Shown: positions 16,981-25,755 of the stretch, piece by piece
Layout of the letters: each line of letters starts with the position of its first letter
Position numbering within the stretch: the stretch's first letter is position 1
Source: Azoarcus sp.
Lineage (GTDB): Bacteria > Pseudomonadota > Gammaproteobacteria > Burkholderiales > Rhodocyclaceae
Length of the DNA stretch: 37,519 nt
Direction: 5' to 3'
Assembly: GCA_031277415.1 (NCBI GenBank)
Contig: JAITMK010000130.1
Span: 1 to 37,519, forward strand
Translations under genes and position numbers: made by a program
Notes under the pieces: model-generated
The model's input: the letters and a program-made list of their open reading frames with translations, nothing else
Told to the model about the DNA's origin: nothing
Databases searched by the model: none

Positions 16981-17024
16981 GCAAAATAAATACTTTTGCG
17001 TCGGCAAAAATATATACTTTTGGG
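16981..17024. promoter_or_regulatory. Tandem palindromic AT-rich sites upstream of the vWA lipoprotein gene
   Basis: Two related units, GCAAAATAAATACTTTTGCG (16981-17000) and GCAAAAATATATACTTTTGG (from 17004), repeat with a 23-24-base period. Each unit is an inverted repeat (CAAAA..TTTTG) with a 7-base centre. Two palindromes spaced by about two helical turns resemble operator sites for a dimeric regulator. They lie about 115-160 bases upstream of the chosen start of the vWA gene, in a stretch (16979-17139) with no convincing ORF. Confidence 0.4.
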
Positions 17025-17139
17025 TTTCTGCCACGCAAACATTTATCGCAAGAAGAACATACGTAGTCGGCCGTGTTCTTCAAAAACATTCAGCACTTTT
17101 CAAGAGGAACCACCTCATTTTTTCACCGGGAGATTTTTC

Positions 17140-18864
17140 ATGAGCATCCTGCATTGCAGATCAGATTTGCCCGTATCTTCGTTTCGCTTCGCGCCATTCG
17201 CCTTTCTTTTGTTTATTTTGATACTGTCTTTGAGCGGATGCTACAACACGCATCCGAGCGTGTCCCACGATGGTATGTCCGCTGATGCCCCGAGCGATCA
17301 GGAAATACCGCAGCTCACAGTCGCGCCCAGCACGATCACCGTTGAAAGCTCCCGCCGGGTCACCGTTACACGCCGCCCCCTCCAGGCGACAAATGAGTTG
17401 GCTGATCCGTATTACCAGGATGAACAGCGCGAACAATACGAAACGCTGTCCGAAAGCGAAATCAAGCTCGTTGCCAGCGAACCCGTGTCGACGTTTAGTA
17501 TCGACATCGATACCGGCGCTTATGCCAACGTTCGGCGATTCCTCAACGGTGGGCAGTTGCCGCCGCACGGTGCGGTGCGTATCGAGGAATTGATCAATTA
17601 TTTTACGTACCAGTATGCGCTGCCGACGCCGGTTAACGGCAAACTGCCGCCGTTCGGTGTCACAACAGAAATCGCACCGAGCCCGTGGAACGCGCACACC
17701 AAACTGATTCGCATTGGCATCAAGGCGTCTGATGTCGCCGTGGAAGATCTGCCTCCGGCCAATCTGGTGTTTCTGGTCGATGTTTCCGGCTCGATGGATC
17801 GGCCCACAGGCTTGCCGCTGGTTAAAAACACACTGAAATTGCTCATCGACCAGCTTCGTCCGCAGGACAAAGTATCGCTCGTCACCTATGCCAGCGGAAC
17901 CCAGATCGTACTGGAGCCGACTCCCGGTAACGAAAAGGCGAAAATATCCGCCGCAATCGAACAGTTGCGCGCGGGCGGCAGCACTGCCGGTGCTTCGGGC
18001 ATCATGCTGGCGTATCAAATGGCGCAACAAGGATTCATTTCCAAAGGGATCAACCGCATCCTGCTTGCTACCGACGGCGATTTCAACGTCGGCATCACCA
18101 ATTTCGAGCAATTGAAGGAACTGGTTGCCGAAAAGAAGAAAAGCGGCATTTCGTTGACGACGCTCGGCTATGCTTCCGGCAACTACAACGAGCGCCTGAT
18201 GAAGGATTTGGCTATTGCCGGTGAGGGCAATTATTCCTATATCGATACGTTGCAGGAAGCGCGCAAGGTGTTGGTCGAACAATTGAGCTCAACGCTTTCG
18301 GTCGTTGCTAGCGATGTCAAAATACAAGTCGAATTCAACCCGGAAAAGGTCAGTGAATATCGTCTGATCGGCTATGAAAAACGCGAACTGAAACGCGAAG
18401 ATTTTGCCAACGACAAGGTCGACGCTGGCGATATCGGTTCCGGCCATACAGTCACGGCACTCTACGAAATCGTGCTGAAAGGCCAGCAAGGCTGGCTCGA
18501 ACCCCTGCGCTATCAGCCTGCACCCGCTGCCAAAAAGCCGCATTCAGCCGAGTTGGCGTTTCTGCGCATCCGCTACAAAGAACCGGGCGCGGAGCAAAGC
18601 AAGCTCACGGAATTCCCGATCAGTGCACGCCAGATCAAACCCTCGTTCAACGCCGCCAGCAACGACTTTCAATTCGCCGCCGCCGTTGCCGCCTATGGAC
18701 AGATTCTGAAAAACGGCAAGTACACCGGCACGTTCAGCCTTGCCGACGTTGCCGAACTGGCTCAAAACGCCAAAGGCAACGACCGCTTCGGACTGCGCGC
18801 AGAATTCGTGCAACTGGTCGATCTGGCAAAGAGTTTGCAGACGAAAAAACCGCCGCAAAACTGA
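17140..18864 (+). CDS. von Willebrand factor A domain lipoprotein, YfbK-like
   Basis: The track starts at 16996, but the ATG at 17140 has GGGAG 8 bases upstream. It begins a clear lipoprotein signal (basic N-region, FAPFAFLLFILILS, lipobox LSGC), giving 574 residues. After a Ser/Thr-rich linker comes the conserved N-terminal block (about 110-200; EPVSTFSIDIDTGAYANVRRFL, RIEELINYFTY). The vWA domain (about 205-375) has an intact metal site DVSGSMD near residue 213, and later LLATDGDFNVG. A C-terminal domain (about 385-565) completes the YfbK-type architecture. The mature protein should be anchored to a membrane facing the periplasm. vWA domains bind protein partners through a metal ion; the partner is unknown. 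The gene is alone, between dispersed repeats and a duplicated ppiD tail. Confidence 0.88.
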   Translation: MSILHCRSDLPVSSFRFAPFAFLLFILILSLSGCYNTHPSVSHDGMSADAPSDQEIPQLTVAPSTITVESSRRVTVTRRPLQATNELADPYYQDEQREQYETLSESEIKLVASEPVSTFSIDIDTGAYANVRRFLNGGQLPPHGAVRIEELINYFTYQYALPTPVNGKLPPFGVTTEIAPSPWNAHTKLIRIGIKASDVAVEDLPPANLVFLVDVSGSMDRPTGLPLVKNTLKLLIDQLRPQDKVSLVTYASGTQIVLEPTPGNEKAKISAAIEQLRAGGSTAGASGIMLAYQMAQQGFISKGINRILLATDGDFNVGITNFEQLKELVAEKKKSGISLTTLGYASGNYNERLMKDLAIAGEGNYSYIDTLQEARKVLVEQLSSTLSVVASDVKIQVEFNPEKVSEYRLIGYEKRELKREDFANDKVDAGDIGSGHTVTALYEIVLKGQQGWLEPLRYQPAPAAKKPHSAELAFLRIRYKEPGAEQSKLTEFPISARQIKPSFNAASNDFQFAAAVAAYGQILKNGKYTGTFSLADVAELAQNAKGNDRFGLRAEFVQLVDLAKSLQTKKPPQN

Positions 18865-19146
18865 TGTTTCAAATGTAGGGGCAGGCCTTGTGCCTGCCCA
18901 TGCACCAATAGGGTAAATCGAAACAGGGCAACCACAAGGGTTACCCCTACACCCGGCAATTGGAATGGGGTTTTGCTACACCAAGGCTGGGCGCGGCGGT
19001 GGCACCCATGCTTTGATTCACACCTGAACTGTAGGGGCAAATAATTATTTGCCCCTACATCCTCTGGGTGTCGCCTGCCGCCTGAATGACCGGCACCGTG
19101 TTGCCCTGGCGACCGCTTGCGGGAGAGGGAGAGGGAAGAGGTTCCC
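18865..19146. repeat. Dispersed GTAGGGGC-family repeats between the vWA gene and ppiD
   Basis: No gene is seen in these 282 bases. They hold a hairpin just after the vWA stop (GGGCAGGC / GCCTGCCC, loop CTTGT, 18879-18899) whose GTAGGGGCAGGCC..CCTGCCCA unit recurs inverted at about 27567-27593. They also hold a GGGTTACCCCTAC unit, and CAATTGGAATGGGGTTTTGC, whose complement occurs at 28400-28420. The perfect palindrome at 19030-19059 is listed separately. The two genes converge here, so some of these hairpins could serve as terminators. Confidence 0.7.
19030..19059. repeat. 30-bp perfect palindrome in the vWA-ppiD gap
   Basis: TGTAGGGGCAAATAA is followed directly by its exact reverse complement, giving a 15+15 palindrome without a spacer. 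The GTAGGGGC ends place it in the same dispersed family as the inverted repeat at 16845. Located between convergent genes, it could form a cruciform or an RNA hairpin for either transcript. Confidence 0.85.
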
Positions 19147-21051
19147 CTATTCCTCCTCCGCCTGACTCGTAACAGGCTTGATCACGACCTTGTAGCGATC
19201 ACGCAGGGATAGGAGGAAAAACTCTAAATCACTCTCTCCGAGCCACATCCCGTACTTCATTGTTATGTCAGCAATGCGTTGATCATCATCGTCGATGGAC
19301 GGACGCGTGACCGAATCAACCTGGTAAATTACATAGGCGTCATCGGGCAACATCACTGCCACGCGCGACGGCAGATGCGACAACGAAGCAGCGAACACGG
19401 CTTTCGCCGCCTCGAGCGGCAAATCCGGAGTGGGTTCCTCTAAAGATCTGTCGCGCTGGAAAGAGCGCGGGGTGCTCCAGGCGTTGTTGACCGCCTCGCC
19501 CCGGTCGAGAGCTTCCAACGCTGCATTGCCTTCTTCCCGTGCCATGCGCATCGCTTCCTCGCGGCGCAATTTTGCCTCGATTCCTCCGCGAGCATCTTCG
19601 AACGGCACGAGCCGCGCGGCTTCGTGTTCGAGCACGCGCGCCGACACCAGCGTGTTGGTTCCAACATCGATAGCCTGCGTGTTGTGGTGCTGCTTGAGCG
19701 CGTCATCTTCAAACAGACTCGCTACCAACCGTTCATTACGAAATCCGCCCAGGGTATCCGTTCCCCGATTGATCCAGTCGGTACGACGGATTTCCAGCCC
19801 GAAAGCTTCCGCCGCCGGTTGCAGGCTATCAAACGCTTCGTTGTAAACCATATCGGAGAACTTCGAGGTCTTTTCGTTGAAATCCCGCTTGAGCGCCTGC
19901 CTACGTAGCCGTTCGACGATTTCATCACGTACTTCGTCGAGTGGCCGTTTCTTGGTAGCGGTCACCTGGATGATATGGAAACCGTATTTGGTGTGCACCG
20001 GGTCGCTGATTTCGCCCTGTTTCAGCGTAAAGACCGCTTCCTCGAACGCCGAGTCCATCGTCCCGTGCGCAACATAACCAAGATCCCCTCCCACGTCGCT
20101 TGAACCAGGATCTTTCGATTTTTCCCTGGCGAGATCCTGGAAGCGGTCGGGTTCACTGCGCAGGATCGCGGCAATTTCTTCCGCTTCTTTCCTGGCTGCC
20201 TCCATCGCGGCCTCATCGGAGGCGGGAAAAGACTCGATCAGGATATGGCGCACACGCCGTTCTTCCGGCCACCCCTGGTAAACCTTCTGAATGTCCGTTT
20301 CGCCAATCTCGATTTTGTTTGCCAAAGCCTCTTCGCTGAAGACGAGATACTCGGCCTTGATCCGCTCCGGAAGTTGGAACTGTGCCGGATTGTCATCGTA
20401 GAATTTCCGGATCACCGCATCATCTACCTTGATATTGGTCAGATGAGGGGCAACCGGGAAACGCATCTCGCGCACTGCCCGTTTTTCCAGTTCTGCTGCA
20501 AGAACACGAAGCGCCGAACTACGCGCAACCGGCGGCAAGAAGATTCTCCAGTCCATCAACTGCTGATTGAGCAAATCCTGTGCAACTTGTTTCTCGTAGA
20601 CCGCCGGGGTCATCCTGTTTTCTCCCAGCCACTTCTGGTAACTTTCCAGCGAAAACCGGCCGTTCTCCTGGAAAGCCTCGATTCCGGCCAAAGCTTGCTG
20701 CAATTGCCCGCCGAAGATCGTCAGGCGCATATCCTTGGCATAAAGCTCCAGCACCCGGCGGATCACGAGTCGATCAAGCACCGACCGCCGCAGTTTCTCG
20801 GAGTCGAGCATAGCCGGGGACACCTCTTCGCCGAATTGTTCCCGCCGTTCCCGCAAATAGCGACGCTGCTCTTCTTCCAGGGCATTGTTGAAGTCGGTCT
20901 GGTAAATGGGCGTGCCGCCCACCGTCGCAATTTCTCCGCCCCCCGGCCCTCCTCCGAAATAGGAGTCGATCCCGAAAGCGGCAAAAGGAATGATGAGAAC
21001 CGCCAGGATGACCTGGGCGACCCGTTTGTTGTTGCGAATAGCCTCGAACAT
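19147..21051 (-). CDS. ppiD: Periplasmic folding chaperone / peptidyl-prolyl isomerase PpiD (SurA N-terminal and PpiC domains)
   Basis: From the ATG at 21051 (MFEAIRNNKRVAQ) the protein has 634 residues. The track's earlier start lacks support, and the family begins at this MFE/MLE-type sequence. A single N-terminal membrane anchor (about 10-32, VAQVILAVLIIPFAAFGIDSYF) leaves the rest in the periplasm. A SurA-N-like chaperone domain covers about 45-220. A parvulin domain (about 260-360) shows VRHILIES, FQDLAREKSKDPGSSDVGGDLGYV and KYGFHIIQV. A long C-terminal domain follows. PpiD sits at the SecYEG exit and helps newly exported proteins. The gene ends 1.9 kb from a displaced copy of its own 3' tail. 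It is divergent from gcvT. Confidence 0.92.
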   Translation of the reverse strand: MFEAIRNNKRVAQVILAVLIIPFAAFGIDSYFGGGPGGGEIATVGGTPIYQTDFNNALEEEQRRYLRERREQFGEEVSPAMLDSEKLRRSVLDRLVIRRVLELYAKDMRLTIFGGQLQQALAGIEAFQENGRFSLESYQKWLGENRMTPAVYEKQVAQDLLNQQLMDWRIFLPPVARSSALRVLAAELEKRAVREMRFPVAPHLTNIKVDDAVIRKFYDDNPAQFQLPERIKAEYLVFSEEALANKIEIGETDIQKVYQGWPEERRVRHILIESFPASDEAAMEAARKEAEEIAAILRSEPDRFQDLAREKSKDPGSSDVGGDLGYVAHGTMDSAFEEAVFTLKQGEISDPVHTKYGFHIIQVTATKKRPLDEVRDEIVERLRRQALKRDFNEKTSKFSDMVYNEAFDSLQPAAEAFGLEIRRTDWINRGTDTLGGFRNERLVASLFEDDALKQHHNTQAIDVGTNTLVSARVLEHEAARLVPFEDARGGIEAKLRREEAMRMAREEGNAALEALDRGEAVNNAWSTPRSFQRDRSLEEPTPDLPLEAAKAVFAASLSHLPSRVAVMLPDDAYVIYQVDSVTRPSIDDDDQRIADITMKYGMWLGESDLEFFLLSLRDRYKVVIKPVTSQAEEE

Positions 21052-21283
21052 CTCGTTTTCCGTGCTTTGAAAAGTGCCCACAGACAGGGAGAACCCCTGT
21101 CAAACAAAGGGTGGAATTTTAGCGCATTCGGCTCTTCCGTGGATGTTGCTTTCTTTCGCGCTTGCGGCTTTCTTCAAAGCGATGCTATCGTCCATCGATG
21201 TGCGGGAAAAATTCTCTCGCACGGGGCAAAACCAAAAAATCCTTCATTTGCTCCCATCAATCTGCATCCATCAGAGTCGCCAT

Positions 21284-22402
21284 ATGAGTCATTCCTCTCC
21301 TGCTTCCAACCCTTCCCTTCAAACAGCCCTGCACGGCGCCCACCTCGCTGCCGGTGCGCGTATGGTCGATTTCGCCGGCTGGCACATGCCGGTCAACTAT
21401 GGCTCCCAGATCGACGAGCATCACGCCGTGCGGCGCGACGCGGGCATGTTCGACGTCTCGCACATGCTTGCGCTCGATCTCGAAGGGTTCGACTCCACCG
21501 TCTGGCTGCGCGCTTTGCTGGCCAACGACGTTGTCCGGCTCGCCCGCGCGAACGTCCCCGGCAAGGCGCTCTATTCCTGCATGTTGCGTGAAGACGGCGG
21601 CGTGATCGACGATCTCATCGTCTACCGGTTCGACGACAGCCGCTACCGGATCGTGGTCAACGCAGGCACGGCGGCAAAGGACGTGGCCTGGATGCGCAAG
21701 CATATCGCCGGTCATGGTTTCAACGTCAGCCTCACCGAACGGCGCGACCTTGCCATGCTCGCCGTGCAGGGCCCGAAGGCACGGGAAAAAACCTGGCTGG
21801 CCCTCCCCGGGTTGAAAACCGGCAGCGAAGCACTGCTTCCGTTCTCCGGCGCGCAAATCGGCGACATTTTCATTGGCCGCACCGGTTACACCGGCGAAGA
21901 CGGCTTTGAACTCACCCTGCCTGCCGCGCAGGCCACGGCGCTCTGGAACGATCTCCTGAACGCAGGGGTGCGGCCCTGCGGTCTGGGCGCACGCGATACC
22001 CTGCGCCTCGAAGCCGGAATGAACCTGTACGGGCAGGACATGGACGAAACCGTCTCGCCTCTCGACTCGGGACTTGCCTGGACGGTCGACTTCAGCGACC
22101 CGGACCGCGCCTTCAGCGGGCGCGCCGCCCTCGAAGCCCATCCTGCCACCCACAAATTGCTCGGTGTCGTGCTTGAAGAACGCGGCGTGTTGCGCGCCCA
22201 CATGCCGGTGTTTACCTCCGGCGGCACAGGTGAAACCACCAGTGGCAGTTTTTCGCCCACGCTGGAAAAATCCATCGCCTTCGCCCGATTGCCGCTGCAC
22301 ACCCACGACGGCGAAAAAATCGAAGTTGAAATCCGGGGCAAACGCCTGCCCGCGCGCACGGTCAAATTGCCTTTCGTGCGTCATGGCAAGGCGCTTGTCT
22401 GA
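21284..22402 (+). CDS. gcvT: Glycine cleavage system T protein (aminomethyltransferase)
   Basis: GcvT (372 residues from ATG 21284, [40 protein letters not shown]) transfers the methylene group from aminomethyl-lipoyl-GcvH to tetrahydrofolate and releases ammonia. The track's start at 21074 lies inside the ppiD upstream region and adds 70 unrelated residues. Family blocks include [36 protein letters not shown] and [19 protein letters not shown]. The ribosome site is weak. It is the first gene of gcvT-gcvH-gcvP. The 230-base gap to the ppiD start shows no recognisable glycine riboswitch. Confidence 0.96.
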   Translation: MSHSSPASNPSLQTALHGAHLAAGARMVDFAGWHMPVNYGSQIDEHHAVRRDAGMFDVSHMLALDLEGFDSTVWLRALLANDVVRLARANVPGKALYSCMLREDGGVIDDLIVYRFDDSRYRIVVNAGTAAKDVAWMRKHIAGHGFNVSLTERRDLAMLAVQGPKAREKTWLALPGLKTGSEALLPFSGAQIGDIFIGRTGYTGEDGFELTLPAAQATALWNDLLNAGVRPCGLGARDTLRLEAGMNLYGQDMDETVSPLDSGLAWTVDFSDPDRAFSGRAALEAHPATHKLLGVVLEERGVLRAHMPVFTSGGTGETTSGSFSPTLEKSIAFARLPLHTHDGEKIEVEIRGKRLPARTVKLPFVRHGKALV

Positions 22403-22457
22403 AAACATGCGCCGGTTCCCTACACGTTTTTTTTCCCCGTTTCTGCCGGAGAATCAC

Positions 22458-22844
22458 ATGAGCAAAGTTCCCTCAGAACTGAAGTACACCGACACCCACG
22501 AATGGGTACGCCTCGAAGATGACGGCACCTTGACGGTTGGCATTACCGATCACGCCCAGGAAGCCCTGGGTGACATCGTTTTCGTCGAACTGCCCGAAAC
22601 AGGCCGCAAACTGGCGGACAAGGAAGGCTGCGCGACCATCGAGTCGGTCAAGGCCGCTTCCGATGTTTACACCCCGTTCGCGGGCGAAGTGATTGCCGTC
22701 AACCAGGCCATGGCCGACGCTCCCGAGAGCATCAATGCCGACGCCTATGCGGCATGGCTTTTCAAACTGCGCCCTGCCGCCAATGCCGATACGGCAGCCC
22801 TGCTGGATGCCGCAGCCTATCAATCCGCGATTGCTGAAGAATAA
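22458..22844 (+). CDS. gcvH: Glycine cleavage system H protein (lipoyl carrier)
   Basis: A 128-residue lipoyl protein that carries the aminomethyl group between GcvP, GcvT and the L protein. The lipoylation site is Lys65 in [16 protein letters not shown]. The N-terminal [39 protein letters not shown] is the typical GcvH pattern. The ATG has GGAG 7-8 bases upstream. It is missing as a separate line from the track, which merges it with an upstream frame (22074-22844). It sits 55 bases after gcvT and 4 bases before gcvP. Confidence 0.97.
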   Translation: MSKVPSELKYTDTHEWVRLEDDGTLTVGITDHAQEALGDIVFVELPETGRKLADKEGCATIESVKAASDVYTPFAGEVIAVNQAMADAPESINADAYAAWLFKLRPAANADTAALLDAAAYQSAIAEE

Positions 22845-22848
22845 ATCC

Positions 22849-25737
22849 ATGACCTCCCTGGCCGAACTCATCCGCCACAACGACTTCGCTTCCCGTCACC
22901 TGGGTTCCTCCCCCGATGAAATCGCCCGCCTTTGTGCCGCGATTGGCGTTGCCAATATCGACGAACTCATCGGGCAAACCATGCCGCAGGCCATCCGCCT
23001 GCCCAAGCCCCCGGAACTCGCCCCTCCCCTCGACGAACAGCAGGCGCTCCAGCGCCTGCGCAACATGGCTGCGAAGAACGTCTCGCGCAAATCGATGCTC
23101 GGCCTCGGCTATCACGGCACCCACACCCCAGCGGTCATCCTGCGCAACGTGCTGGAAAACCCCGGCTGGTACACCTCCTATACGCCCTACCAGGCCGAAA
23201 TTGCCCAGGGCCGCCTCGAAGCCCTGCTCACCTTCCAGCAACTGATTACCGACCTCACCGGGCTGGATATTGCCAACGCCTCGCTCCTCGACGAGGCGAC
23301 TGCCGCCGCCGAAGCAATGACGATGGCGCGCCGGGTATCGAAATCCGCCTCGAACGCATTCTTCGTCGATGAGGCTTGCCTGCCGCAGACGCTCGACGTG
23401 CTGCGCACCCGCGCGCAAGGCTTCGGCTTCGAGATCATCACCGGCAAAGCGGAAGATGCCGCCCGGCGCGAAGTCTTCGGCGCACTGCTGCAATACCCGG
23501 ACGTATACGGCGAAATCAAAGAACTCGACCACATCATCCTCGATCTCAGAACGCGCAACGCGGTCGTCGCCATAGCGGCCGATCCGATGGCGCTCGTGCT
23601 GCTCAAAAGCCCCGGCGCACTCGGGGCCGACATTGCCCTGGGCTCGATGCAGCGCTTCGGCATTCCGATGGGCTACGGTGGCCCGCACGCGGCTTACTTT
23701 GCCGTGCGCGCTGTCCACGTCCGGTCGATGCCGGGCCGCATCATCGGCATCTCGAAAGACGCGCGCGGCAAGCGCGCCTACCGTATGTGCCTGCAAACGC
23801 GCGAACAGCACATCCGACGCGAAAAAGCCAATTCCAACATTTGCACCTCGCAGGCACTGCTTGCCAACATGGCCGCGTTCTACGCCGTCTGGCACGGCCC
23901 GCACGGCCTCAAAGCCATTGCCGGGCGCATTCACCGCCTGGCGGCAGTCCTCGCCCTGGCGCTGCGCGCCTCGGGACGTCAGGTGCGCGAACAGGTGTTC
24001 TTCGACACCGTGGCAGTCACCTTCCCCACCGCCAGCCTGGCAAAAAACGTTTTCACCGCCGCTGCCGAGGCAGGGTACGACTTGCGCCGGTTCGACGATG
24101 TCACTCTGGGCATCGTGCTGGACGAAACCACTACCCGCGCCGACCTCATCGCGCTGGTTCGCGCTTTCGGCGCTTTTATCGACGAAGCCAAGCTCGACGC
24201 GCTCGACCGCCGCGCCGAAACTCTCGAATTCATCCCGGCGGCGCTGCTGCGCGACGACTCCTTCCTCACCCATGCCGTGTTCAACTCTCACCATACCGAA
24301 CACGCAATGCTGCGTTACCTCAAGCGGCTGCAAAACCGCGACCTTGCGCTCGATCACTCGATGATTCCGCTCGGCTCCTGCACGATGAAACTCAACCCGG
24401 CAGCCGCCATGATGCCGATCACCTGGCCGGAATTCGCCTCGACCCACCCGTTCGTCCCGGCTGACAAGGCCGCAGGCACGGTGGAAATGATTCGCTCTCT
24501 GGCCTCATGGCTATGCGCAATCACCGGCTTCCCCGCCGTCTGCATGCAGCCGAATTCCGGCGCGCAGGGCGAATACGCCGGACTGGCCGTCATCGCGCGC
24601 TATCACGCCAGCCGTGGGCAAGCATACCGGCGCATATGCCTGATTCCCCAATCGGCGCACGGAACCAACCCGGCTTCCGCCCAAATGGCAGGCATGAAAG
24701 TGGTCACGGTGGACTGCGACAGCGATGGCAACGTCGACCTCGGCGACCTGAAAGCCAAGGCCGTCATGCACACTCACGAGCTTGCGGCGCTGATGGTGAC
24801 CTACCCCTCCACCCACGGCGTTTTTGAACAAGGCATCCGCGAAATCTGCCAGATCGTCCACGACCACGGCGGGCAGGTCTACATGGACGGCGCAAACCTC
24901 AATGCCCTGGTCGGCCTCACTTCCCCTGCCTTCATCGGCGCCGATGTCACGCACATGAACCTGCACAAGACCTTCGCCATCCCGCACGGAGGAGGCGGGC
25001 CGGGCATGGGGCCGATCGGTCTGGCCGCGCACCTCGTGCCCTTTGCGCCGGATCATGTGTTCATGCCGGAAGACGCGGCAAACCGCCAGCGGCCCAATCG
25101 CGGGCAGAGCGCAGTCAGCGCCTCCCCCTACGGTTCCGCCAGCATTCTGCCGATTTCGTGGATGTACATCGCCATGATGGGCAGTGAAGGACTCAAACGG
25201 GCAACCGAACTCGCCATCCTCAACGCCAATTATGTCGCCCACCGTCTCGCGCCCCATTACCCGGTGCTTTATACCGGCGGGCACGGGCGTGTGGCGCACG
25301 AATGTCTTCTGGACATTCGCCCCATCAAGGCCGTCACCGGCATCGGCGAGATCGACATTGCCAAACGGCTCATGGACTACGGCTTTCACGCCCCCACCGT
25401 CTCCTTCCCCGTCGCGGGCACGATGATGGTCGAGCCCACCGAATCGGAACCCCTCCCCGAACTCGACCGCTTCATCGAGGCCATGATTTCCATCCGCGAC
25501 GAAATTCGCCGTATCGAACTCGGCGAATGGGACGCCACCGACAACCCGCTCAAGAACGCGCCTCACACCCAGGCCGACCTCATGGGCGAGTGGAACCATG
25601 CCTACAGCCGCGAGCAGGCGGTTTTCCCGCTTCCCTGGATTGCGGAAAACAAATTCTGGCCGAGCGTAAACCGGATCGACGATGTATGGGGCGACCGGAA
25701 TCTGTGCTGCACGCTGGAGAGGCCCGATTCCAACTGA
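22849..25737 (+). CDS. gcvP: Glycine dehydrogenase (decarboxylating), P protein
   Basis: A single-chain, 962-residue GcvP. It decarboxylates glycine with pyridoxal phosphate and passes the aminomethyl group to lipoyl-GcvH. The start used is ATG 22849 ([19 protein letters not shown]). The track's 22693 lies inside gcvH in another frame. The N-terminal half (about 1-450) and C-terminal half (about 455-962) correspond to the split GcvPA/GcvPB of other bacteria. The PLP lysine is about residue 707 in [21 protein letters not shown]. Other blocks are [28 protein letters not shown] and [19 protein letters not shown]. Only four bases separate it from gcvH, so translation is probably coupled. The lipoamide dehydrogenase (L protein) is not in the window. 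Confidence 0.97.
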   Translation: MTSLAELIRHNDFASRHLGSSPDEIARLCAAIGVANIDELIGQTMPQAIRLPKPPELAPPLDEQQALQRLRNMAAKNVSRKSMLGLGYHGTHTPAVILRNVLENPGWYTSYTPYQAEIAQGRLEALLTFQQLITDLTGLDIANASLLDEATAAAEAMTMARRVSKSASNAFFVDEACLPQTLDVLRTRAQGFGFEIITGKAEDAARREVFGALLQYPDVYGEIKELDHIILDLRTRNAVVAIAADPMALVLLKSPGALGADIALGSMQRFGIPMGYGGPHAAYFAVRAVHVRSMPGRIIGISKDARGKRAYRMCLQTREQHIRREKANSNICTSQALLANMAAFYAVWHGPHGLKAIAGRIHRLAAVLALALRASGRQVREQVFFDTVAVTFPTASLAKNVFTAAAEAGYDLRRFDDVTLGIVLDETTTRADLIALVRAFGAFIDEAKLDALDRRAETLEFIPAALLRDDSFLTHAVFNSHHTEHAMLRYLKRLQNRDLALDHSMIPLGSCTMKLNPAAAMMPITWPEFASTHPFVPADKAAGTVEMIRSLASWLCAITGFPAVCMQPNSGAQGEYAGLAVIARYHASRGQAYRRICLIPQSAHGTNPASAQMAGMKVVTVDCDSDGNVDLGDLKAKAVMHTHELAALMVTYPSTHGVFEQGIREICQIVHDHGGQVYMDGANLNALVGLTSPAFIGADVTHMNLHKTFAIPHGGGGPGMGPIGLAAHLVPFAPDHVFMPEDAANRQRPNRGQSAVSASPYGSASILPISWMYIAMMGSEGLKRATELAILNANYVAHRLAPHYPVLYTGGHGRVAHECLLDIRPIKAVTGIGEIDIAKRLMDYGFHAPTVSFPVAGTMMVEPTESEPLPELDRFIEAMISIRDEIRRIELGEWDATDNPLKNAPHTQADLMGEWNHAYSREQAVFPLPWIAENKFWPSVNRIDDVWGDRNLCCTLERPDSN

Positions 25738-25755
25738 CTTTCCGTTGCCCCTTCC

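Noticed and set aside
16996-17139. 48-residue N-terminal extension of the vWA protein in the ORF track
   Set aside because: The extension has no signal-peptide character and places the lipoprotein signal internally. ATG 17140 has a proper ribosome site and starts a lipobox signal.
16845-19059. Repeated GTAGGGGC units considered as a CRISPR array
   Set aside because: Units are irregularly spaced, palindromic, in both orientations, and scattered over kilobases. There are no regular spacers and no cas genes.
21082-21283. Possible glycine riboswitch ahead of gcvT
   Set aside because: There is a small hairpin (GTGCGGGA..TCTCGCAC) and a GGGGCAAAACC word, but not the paired aptamer core expected for glycine riboswitches. 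Evidence is too weak to annotate.
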